The position numbers and the translations under genes were made by a program. Shown piece after piece: positions 5,289-9,536 of a stretch of DNA of 9,536 nucleotides (positions are counted from its first letter, which is position 1; each line of letters starts with the position of its first letter). Under the pieces are notes generated by a model. It was not told the origin of the DNA, ran no database searches, and was given only the letters and a program-made list of their open reading frames with translations. The DNA is from a bacterium (lineage in GTDB: Bacteria; Tectomicrobia; Entotheonellia; Entotheonellales; Entotheonellaceae): assembly GCA_027294925.1 (NCBI GenBank), contig JAPULM010000082.1:1-9536 (forward strand), read 5' to 3'.

Positions 5289-6977
5289 CTAGCCTGCTTC
5301 CGTCGCGGGGGCTAGTACAGGCACGGCGTAACGCCGATGCAGCGCCAACACAGGCAGAAGTAGGGCCACGTAGAGCAGCGCCATGCCGATATAGCACTCT
5401 TGGTACGCTCGCACCGCGGCTGCCGTTTGCAGTCGGTTGTTGAGGGTGGCGATGGCTTTGTACCCCGCCATCTCGCTCCGATCACCCCTAGCGTGAAACA
5501 GCGCCTGGAGGCGGTCGAGCATCGGCTGTACCTCCAACATATGCTGCCCCTGCTCCTCGGCGAGCAGCTGCATATGGTAGAGCTGCCGGTCCTCCAGGAC
5601 AAACGATAACACGACAACCGCGACCGCCGATGCCAGGCCGCGTAGCAAATTCATCATGCCCATGCCCATGCGCAGTGAGGTCTCAGGGAGGGTTCGCATC
5701 GTCAACACAGAGATAGGGGTGAACGACAGCGCCATGGCGCAAAAGAGACCCATCACGTGCAGCATGAGAGTCGAGGTAGGGGTGTCAAGTGTGACGGTGG
5801 CCATCCGCAGCGACATCCACATCGTGGCGCCAAAGCTTACCGCCAGAATCAACCGGGCATCGACCCAGTCGCTCAACTTTCCTCCCACCACGCCGAGCAT
5901 CCCCCAAGCGATTGCGCCCGGAATGAGGACCAGTCCCGAATGGATCGGCGTCAAGCCGTGTAGACGCTGCAACATCAGCGGGGTGAGGAAAAACGCCCCC
6001 ATCAAGCCAATGATGTTGCCGCAACTCACCGCGCAGAGCAGACTATAGGCCCGTCGGCGGAACAACCGGAGATCGATGAGCGGTGCCGGGACGAGCAATT
6101 CGCTCACGACAAAGGCGATCAACGACAGCGTGGCAAGCAGCAGTAAGACGCGGACCTGGGCCTGCTCCCAGCCATTCTGGAGGCCGCTCTGGAGCCCGAC
6201 GATCAGACACACGACGAAGCCAGCCAGGAAGCACAACCCAAGCGGGTCGAGGGTCTGCACCTGGATCTCACGGCGGTTGGGCACGATCACCAACAGAGCG
6301 CCTAACGCCACCAGCCCCAGCGGCACATTGAGATAAAACACCGCGCGCCACCCGAAGGCCTCGATCAGATAACCCATAAGACCTCGCCCGATGACCGAGC
6401 CGGCCGCATCGCCGACCATAAAGAGGCTTTGCGCCAGTCCCCGCTGGTGCGGCGGAAAGGTCTCATACAGGATGACCATGATGAGGGGCATGAGCGGGCC
6501 AGCCCCCATGCCTTGCACAATCCGGAAGAGAATCAGCGATTCAAAGCTCCAGGCTAGACCACAGAGGAGGGACCCAGCAGTGAAGACAGCCAAGCTCAGC
6601 GCAAACAGATTGCGATTTCCCAATCGGTTCCCTAACCACCCCACCACACCCACAAACAGCGTACGGCTGATCGTGTACCCGGTGAGCATCCAGGACATCT
6701 CTTGGAGCCCGACCTGCATGCTCACCATCATCGTGGGCAGGGCCAAACTCATCGCCTCGAAGGACATGACGAAAATAATGGTCGCGAGGATGACAATGCC
6801 CCCGACCCACCACTTGTAGGCCCCGCCCTCGTCTTCAGGGGCCGTGCGAGACAGGACGTGTCTCTGCCACCACGCGATCTCCTGGCGATGAGAGACGCCT
6901 GTGACCGGTCCAGGGTGACGATTTCTGCGTGCGAGTATGGGAATGTGCATCCACGTTTTTCCATGCGGAAATACCAT
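5289..6977 (-). CDS. MFS transporter, DHA2 (EmrB/QacA-type) family
   Basis: A 562-residue integral inner-membrane protein with about 14 predicted helices, the DHA2 arrangement used by proton-driven drug and metabolite exporters. Helices run from WWVGGIVILATIIFVMSF (56-73) to ECYIGMALLYVALLLPVLAL (527-546). GWLGNRLGNRNLF (113-125) is the loop 2-3 motif, FRIVQGMGAGPLMP (151-164) the helix-4 motif, and GRGLMGYLIEAFGWRAVFYLNVPLG (197-221) spans the helix-5/6 antiporter region. A hydrophilic segment (about 462-525) before the last helix is typical of EmrB-type proteins. The N-terminus before helix 1 (about 55 residues) is long. No ribosome site precedes the ATG at 6977, so 6950 (MHIPIL) is possible. 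No EmrA-like membrane-fusion partner or regulator gene is adjacent. A perfect palindrome overlaps the 6977 start. Substrate unknown. Confidence 0.9.
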   Translation of the reverse strand: MVFPHGKTWMHIPILARRNRHPGPVTGVSHRQEIAWWQRHVLSRTAPEDEGGAYKWWVGGIVILATIIFVMSFEAMSLALPTMMVSMQVGLQEMSWMLTGYTISRTLFVGVVGWLGNRLGNRNLFALSLAVFTAGSLLCGLAWSFESLILFRIVQGMGAGPLMPLIMVILYETFPPHQRGLAQSLFMVGDAAGSVIGRGLMGYLIEAFGWRAVFYLNVPLGLVALGALLVIVPNRREIQVQTLDPLGLCFLAGFVVCLIVGLQSGLQNGWEQAQVRVLLLLATLSLIAFVVSELLVPAPLIDLRLFRRRAYSLLCAVSCGNIIGLMGAFFLTPLMLQRLHGLTPIHSGLVLIPGAIAWGMLGVVGGKLSDWVDARLILAVSFGATMWMSLRMATVTLDTPTSTLMLHVMGLFCAMALSFTPISVLTMRTLPETSLRMGMGMMNLLRGLASAVAVVVLSFVLEDRQLYHMQLLAEEQGQHMLEVQPMLDRLQALFHARGDRSEMAGYKAIATLNNRLQTAAAVRAYQECYIGMALLYVALLLPVLALHRRYAVPVLAPATEAG

Positions 6978-6992
6978 CTATCGCGATAGATG
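6975..6992. promoter_or_regulatory. Perfect 18-bp palindrome over the MFS start (candidate operator)
   Basis: CATCTATCGCGATAGATG is its own reverse complement over all 18 bp, and the first candidate ATG of the MFS gene is its outermost arm. A TetR- or MarR-type repressor site at an exporter start would be typical biology. It could instead fold in mRNA and mask the ATG at 6977. No regulator gene lies nearby. Confidence 0.45.
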
Positions 6993-7305
6993 TGAAAGCT
7001 CAACGCCTATAAGCCTTAAGCTACAGCATTCTGCATCCGTCCCATGGCGATGTCAAACGTCCGCTCGCCACACGTCCTTTCTGCCTTGGCATGCCTTGCA
7101 TAGTGGTACGTTTGATCGATTTCCTTTGAGATGGCGCCAGTGGGACGAATTTAAGTTGCGTGAGGCAAGGACGAAGAGGCTATGACTTAAACAGATAAAC
7201 GATGCGGGTGCAGAAAACGTCTCGTCGGTGTTACCCGATGCTGTGTGAATAAAGGGCACGGCATCGATGGTTTTCCCCTTCATTCATATTGAAGTTTTCT
7301 ACAAG

Positions 7306-7340
7306 TATCTGGGTTAAAGATTTATATCTTGGTTAAAAAT
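7306..7340. repeat. Two direct repeats TATCTKGGTTAAARAT, 19-bp period
   Basis: TATCTGGGTTAAAGAT (7306-7321) and TATCTTGGTTAAAAAT (7325-7340) match at 14 of 16 positions and are separated by 3 bp. Paired same-orientation copies at about two helical turns look like a DNA-binding site (iteron- or regulator-like). No binding protein is encoded nearby. Confidence 0.5.
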
Positions 7341-7353
7341 ACGCCCACAGGTT

Positions 7354-7400
7354 ACGGGTTGAGGAACACTTATGTTTCTTCAACCCGTGCGGAAGCACGG
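7354..7400. repeat. 13-bp stem-loop overlapping a second hairpin (possible structured RNA)
   Basis: ACGGGTTGAGGAA (7354-7366) pairs with TTCTTCAACCCGT (7376-7388) with one G-T pair and a 9-nt loop. Bases 7385-7388 also belong to a second hairpin, CCGTGC-GGAA-GCACGG (7385-7400), so the two stems exclude each other. Such competing stems are seen in attenuators and structured leaders. No U-run directly follows on either strand; on the minus strand TATTTTT appears about 12 nt beyond. Confidence 0.45.
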
Positions 7401-7431
7401 AACATCCACTTCTGTCTGGGCGAAACATTGA

Positions 7432-7460
7432 GTTGAAAGTGTCGTTGAAAGTGTCGTTGA
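7432..7460. repeat. 12-bp tandem repeat GTTGAAAGTGTC, 2.4 copies
   Basis: GTTGAAAGTGTC occurs at 7432-7443 and 7444-7455 with no mismatch, followed by GTTGA (7456-7460). The unit is a multiple of three; on the minus strand it would encode repeated Ser-Thr-Thr-Leu in a 27-codon ORF. Confidence 0.75.
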
Positions 7461-7662
7461 CATTTCTTCTCTCTCCTCAGAAGGAGTCATTGTCATCTGG
7501 ATGGGGATAAGATGGGCAGACAATCCCTGTGGGGAAGAAGGATGATCCGGAAGGAAGAATTTTACTACGGTGCCTATGCTCGACTTGTGACGTGCAGGCT
7601 GCATGGCCTACAATTATTGTGTTACGTACGTGTAATCTCTGATATGCAGGAGGTAACCCCGT

Positions 7663-7827
7663 ATGTCCCGTGTGCTTCCTGGCATTCCCCCGCACATCAC
7701 GGCCCAGCCTCGCGCGGATTTGACGCCGGCCGCCGCGTGGATTGAAGCGCACTATGACGAGTTCCGCGGCCAGTGGGTCGCTGTTATAGCCGTCGTGTCC
7801 GAGGCGTCAACCAGGCCTAAAGGCTAA
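7663..7827 (+). CDS. Small 54-residue protein, DUF5678-like N-terminal segment (probably truncated)
   Basis: This ORF starts with ATG 8 nt after AGGAGGT (7648-7654), one of the best ribosome sites in the window. Residues 24-40 (AAAWIEAHYDEFRGQWV plus Ala) resemble the opening helix and strand of DUF5678-type small proteins, which usually read like WxxxHxxEFxGxWVA and continue with roughly 30-40 more residues. Here the similarity ends at QWVA (37-40) and is replaced by VIAVVSEASTRPKG and a stop. Neither other frame restores the family pattern, so it looks cut off by rearrangement rather than by a single frameshift. In other genomes such genes often precede a retropepsin-like protease; none is here. 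The next gene starts 91 bp downstream on the same strand. The family call is from memory of the pattern and is moderate at best. Confidence 0.5.
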   Translation: MSRVLPGIPPHITAQPRADLTPAAAWIEAHYDEFRGQWVAVIAVVSEASTRPKG

Positions 7828-7906
7828 GGAAAACACCTCATATCCCAAAGCTAAAGTATTGGGTTTTACGGTGTGGAGCTATAACCGCTTGGATGCGAGC
7901 CCATGT

Positions 7907-7912
7907 AAGGAG
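7907..7912 (+). promoter_or_regulatory. Ribosome site that decides a GTG start
   Basis: AAGGAG lies 6 nt before GTG at 7919 and 12 nt before ATG at 7925. Other genes here use 6-8 nt spacing, so GTG at 7919 is the better start for the downstream gene. Confidence 0.6.
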
Positions 7913-7918
7913 AACAAC

Positions 7919-8701
7919 GTGGATATGCCCGGCATTTGTGCCGATCTGCAAGCAGAGCTTGGCGCCCTCGATGCATTAGTTAGCCATTTAGATGAGGCCG
8001 AATGGAATCATCCGACACCGGCTGAAGACTGGATGGTGCGCGATCAAATCAGTCACATCGGCTCAACCGACCGGGTTGCAACCATCGCGGCGCGTGAACC
8101 GCAGCGTTTTAAGGCTGAAATACTAAGCGAAGACCGAGAGGCGCGGCACACGCGTCTGCTGGAGGCCGGCCGCGCCATGCAGCATACCGAACTCCTAGAT
8201 TGGTGGCGCAACGGCTACACTGCCATGCTGGACGTCTTCCGCAGCCTGGACGCCAAAACGCGCGTCCCATGGTTCGGGCCGGCGATGAGCGCCGTGTCAT
8301 TCGCCACCGCACGCCTGATGGAAACCTGGGCGCACGGGCAGGACATCGTTGACGCCCTCGGCTTGCAACGCGACCCCACCGACCGGCTGCACCACATCGC
8401 CACCATCGGTGTTCTGGCTCGCCCGTTTAGCTACCGTATTAACGACCAAGAACCGCCCACTGCAGACGTTTACGTCGAGCTGACAAGCCCTTCAGGGGCA
8501 ATCTGGACCTGGGGTGACACCCAGGCGACGAATCGCATCAGCGGCAACGCGTTGGATTTTTGCCTGCTGGTAACGCAGCGCTGTCACCCATCCGATACCA
8601 GACTACAGATAGACGGAAAAATCGCCAAGGAATGGATGCGGATCGCCCAGGCCTTTGCTGGCCTGCCGGGCACAGGCCGCGCACCCGGCCAGTTCACATG
8701 A
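7919..8701 (+). CDS. TIGR03084-type metal-binding protein (DinB/maleylpyruvate isomerase fold)
   Basis: A 260-residue protein. The N-terminal part (about 1-150) is a DinB-like four-helix bundle of the mycothiol-dependent maleylpyruvate isomerase type: TPAEDWMVRDQISHIG (33-48) supplies H46, and METWAHGQDIVDALG (134-148) supplies E135, H139 and D142. H46, E135 and H139 are the likely metal triad. The C-terminal part (about 165-250) resembles the SCP2-like half of this family (VYVELTSPSGAIWTWG, then RISGNALDFCLLVTQR). Length fits the TIGR03084 family, whose reaction is unknown; some relatives use a low-molecular-weight thiol. There is no signal peptide, so it is cytoplasmic. The GTG start at 7919 follows AAGGAG by 6 nt; an ATG at 7859 would add 20 residues that cross this ribosome site. 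It converges on the nitroreductase gene. A weak -10 (TATAAC, 7880-7885) lies upstream without a good -35. Confidence 0.88.
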   Translation: MDMPGICADLQAELGALDALVSHLDEAEWNHPTPAEDWMVRDQISHIGSTDRVATIAAREPQRFKAEILSEDREARHTRLLEAGRAMQHTELLDWWRNGYTAMLDVFRSLDAKTRVPWFGPAMSAVSFATARLMETWAHGQDIVDALGLQRDPTDRLHHIATIGVLARPFSYRINDQEPPTADVYVELTSPSGAIWTWGDTQATNRISGNALDFCLLVTQRCHPSDTRLQIDGKIAKEWMRIAQAFAGLPGTGRAPGQFT

Positions 8702-8716
8702 GTCCTCGGACCTATA

Positions 8717-8761
8717 TGCCCCTCTCCCTGGCGGAGAAGACTGGGGAGCGGACGAGGGGCA
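8717..8761. terminator. C/G-rich inverted repeat between convergent genes
   Basis: TGCCCCTC (8717-8724) pairs perfectly with GAGGGGCA (8754-8761), and CTCCC (8724-8728) can alternatively pair with GGGAG (8744-8748). The element lies between the stops of the TIGR03084-type gene (8701) and the nitroreductase gene (8788), so it could terminate both. It shares CCCCTCTCCCT and ACGAGGG with the element at 4081-4140, suggesting a dispersed repeat family. There is no T-run. Confidence 0.4.
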
Positions 8762-8787
8762 CCTACAACAGCTTAATATCTAGATGT

Positions 8788-9456
8788 TTACGATGCGCTC
8801 AGCGGCGTGCCGGCCCATCGTTCCAGTGTCACAAAGTCGGCAACCGGCTGACGCCGCAGCCGGGTAAGCTGCTTCACCGGTTTGCCCAGCGGCATCACCG
8901 CCGCCACCGCAACGTGCTCAGGAATACCTAAAAGGGCCTTCAACTCAGGCTCCTGAGCCACCGTCAGAGTGGTGATGGTGCCGCCAAATCCTTCGTGGCG
9001 CGCGGCTAGTAAAATGTTCCACACCAGGGGATAAATCGACGCGCCGCTAATCACGCCGACGCGGTCCAGATATTGATCGGTCGAGGCCACCGCTTTGAGA
9101 TCCACACAGACGACAAGCACCGCCGCCGCTTTTATAAACGGCTCGGTGAGGCGCGCCGGGGCAGGGGTTTGTGCAATAGTGGCATCATCCACAGCCGTCG
9201 GCTCAACGCTATTCCAGGGGCTTTCCCCAGCCTGTATCTGCGCCACATAACGCTTGGCCGCCGGCGCCGTCAACTCGGCCAAGGCCTGCCGCGTTTGAGC
9301 ATCGCGCACCACGATGACATGGGCGCCCTGGCGATTGCCGCCGCTTGGCGCAAAGCGCGCGTTGTCCAATATTTTGTAAAGCGTTGCATCCGGCAACGTA
9401 TCGTTGGTAAACTCACGCGCAGAAAAGGTGGTGCGCATGACGTCGTAAAGTTCCAT
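8788..9456 (-). CDS. Nitroreductase family protein (FMN-dependent oxidoreductase)
   Basis: A 222-residue nitroreductase-fold flavoprotein, normal length for the family. Such enzymes bind FMN as homodimers and pass electrons from NAD(P)H to nitro, quinone or enone substrates. Visible FMN contacts are R8-x-x-x-x-R13 (MRTTFSAREF, the RRSxRxF position), ARFAPSGGNRQ (33-43) with S38, G40, N41 and Q43, the buried helix GASIYPLVWNILLAARHEGFG (138-158), and LGKP (190-193) near the end. The first Arg of the usual pair is Met here. There is no signal peptide. The start at 9456 has GGGGAG (9465-9470) 8 nt upstream; the ATG at 9495 would add 13 residues across that site. It converges on the TIGR03084-type gene. 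Substrate unknown; its neighbours do not narrow it. Confidence 0.92.
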   Translation of the reverse strand: MELYDVMRTTFSAREFTNDTLPDATLYKILDNARFAPSGGNRQGAHVIVVRDAQTRQALAELTAPAAKRYVAQIQAGESPWNSVEPTAVDDATIAQTPAPARLTEPFIKAAAVLVVCVDLKAVASTDQYLDRVGVISGASIYPLVWNILLAARHEGFGGTITTLTVAQEPELKALLGIPEHVAVAAVMPLGKPVKQLTRLRRQPVADFVTLERWAGTPLSAS

Positions 9457-9515
9457 CGTCTCATCTCCCCCAGGCGTCGTGGAATAAGAAGGCATCTGAT
9501 CAGAGCAACCTGTGC

Positions 9516-9524
9516 ATTATGCCA
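9516..9524 (-). promoter_or_regulatory. Possible extended -10 for the nitroreductase gene
   Basis: On the minus strand TGGCATAAT fits TGn plus CATAAT (five of six consensus bases), about 60 bp before the start codon. The matching -35 would fall outside the window, so this is tentative. Confidence 0.25.
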
Positions 9525-9536
9525 TCGAACAGTCCG

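Larger units (their letters stand above)
6978..7662. other. 685-bp repeat-rich spacer with no confident gene
   Basis: This stretch is more AT-rich than the genes around it. ORFs on both strands are short and unlike any family I recognise. From left to right I see the 8-bp palindromes GGCATGCC (about 7089-7096) and CATCGATG (7262-7269), a direct repeat pair (7306-7340), a long stem-loop (7354-7388) overlapped by a second hairpin (to 7400), a 12-bp tandem repeat (7432-7460), and the palindromes ACAATtATTGT (7610-7620) and ACGTACGT (7624-7631) just before a small gene. A 27-codon minus-strand ORF (7463-7380), with GAGGAG 9 nt upstream, spans the tandem repeat. Decayed genes, a regulatory RNA or a recombination scar are all possible. 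Confidence 0.6.

Noticed and set aside
5149..5291. Plus-strand ORF of about 47 codons starting MWQRQVRLRLEP
   Set aside because: Covers the hairpin cluster, weak ribosome site, and ends on the MFS stop region; no family pattern.
4870..5292. 140-codon plus-strand ORF over the gap beside the lactonase-like gene
   Set aside because: Partly antisense to that gene, no good ribosome site, and sequence unlike a folded protein.
6391..6819. 142-codon plus-strand ORF inside the MFS gene
   Set aside because: Antisense to clear membrane helices; low-complexity, Pro/Arg-rich translation.
7117..7185. Basic C-terminus-like reading (WRQWDEFKLREARTKRL) as a transposase remnant
   Set aside because: Too short, with no catalytic motif, terminal inverted repeats or target duplication to support it.
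7053..7283. 76-codon minus-strand ORF in the spacer
   Set aside because: No ribosome site, no family resemblance, and no matching conserved start.
7432..7460. Short CRISPR-like or minisatellite array
   Set aside because: Only 2.4 directly adjacent 12-bp copies with no spacers and no cas genes.
7512..7745. 77-codon plus-strand ORF overlapping the small gene at 7663
   Set aside because: The second half is out of frame with the better-supported ORF at 7663 and reads as unlikely sequence; only its first residues may be a remnant.

Overview
This window looks like a stretch of chromosome from a large-genome environmental bacterium. Base composition is moderate (roughly mid-50s % GC by eye), start codons sit 6-8 nt behind strong GGAG/AGGAGG ribosome sites, and the genes are accessory catabolic and redox families. 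The mix of NIPSNAP, enolase-superfamily, lactonase-like and nitroreductase genes would suit a Tectomicrobia/'Entotheonella'-like organism or a similar soil or marine bacterium. That placement is a guess from gene flavour only; no taxonomic marker is present. There are no rRNA or tRNA genes, CRISPR arrays, intact insertion sequences, phage genes or transcription regulators.

Layout. (1) 21-1880, minus strand: a tandem-domain NIPSNAP protein is followed by a mandelate racemase/muconate lactonizing enzyme (MR/MLE) family acid-sugar dehydratase-like enzyme, with a terminator-like hairpin between them. (2) 2086-3141, plus strand: a D-2-hydroxyacid dehydrogenase, divergent from the NIPSNAP gene. Their shared 205-bp intergenic region carries a near-consensus sigma70 promoter facing NIPSNAP and an extended -10 facing the dehydrogenase. 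(3) 3240-4031, minus: an unrecognised protein made of two copies of a roughly 110-residue domain, each with the motif FDCFxxxPHYHYxP. (4) 4184-4903, minus: an MBL-fold hydrolase of the N-acyl homoserine lactonase type with a complete dinuclear metal site. (5) 4904-5288: a gap with hairpins. (6) 5289-6977, minus: a 14-helix DHA2/EmrB-type MFS exporter, with a perfect 18-bp palindrome over its first candidate start codon. (7) 6978-7918: about 940 bp that is almost gene-free but rich in inverted and direct repeats. It holds one convincing small ORF at 7663-7827 that resembles the start of a DUF5678-type protein. (8) 7919-8701, plus: a TIGR03084-type metal-binding protein of the DinB/maleylpyruvate isomerase fold. 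It converges on (9) 8788-9456, minus: a nitroreductase family flavoprotein.

How the genes may work together. The left half (21-4903) reads as a catabolic neighbourhood: a lactone hydrolase, an enolase-superfamily dehydratase and a 2-hydroxy/2-keto acid dehydrogenase could act in sequence on a sugar-acid or related lactone. Two domain-duplicated small proteins (NIPSNAP and HYHY) accompany them. This pathway is inference; no uptake transporter, kinase or aldolase is visible. The right half (5289-9456) is a looser set of export and redox/detoxification genes around a repeat-rich, decayed-looking spacer.

The items most worth follow-up are the tandem HYHY protein, the structured spacer at 7306-7463, the truncated DUF5678-like ORF and the palindrome at the MFS start.
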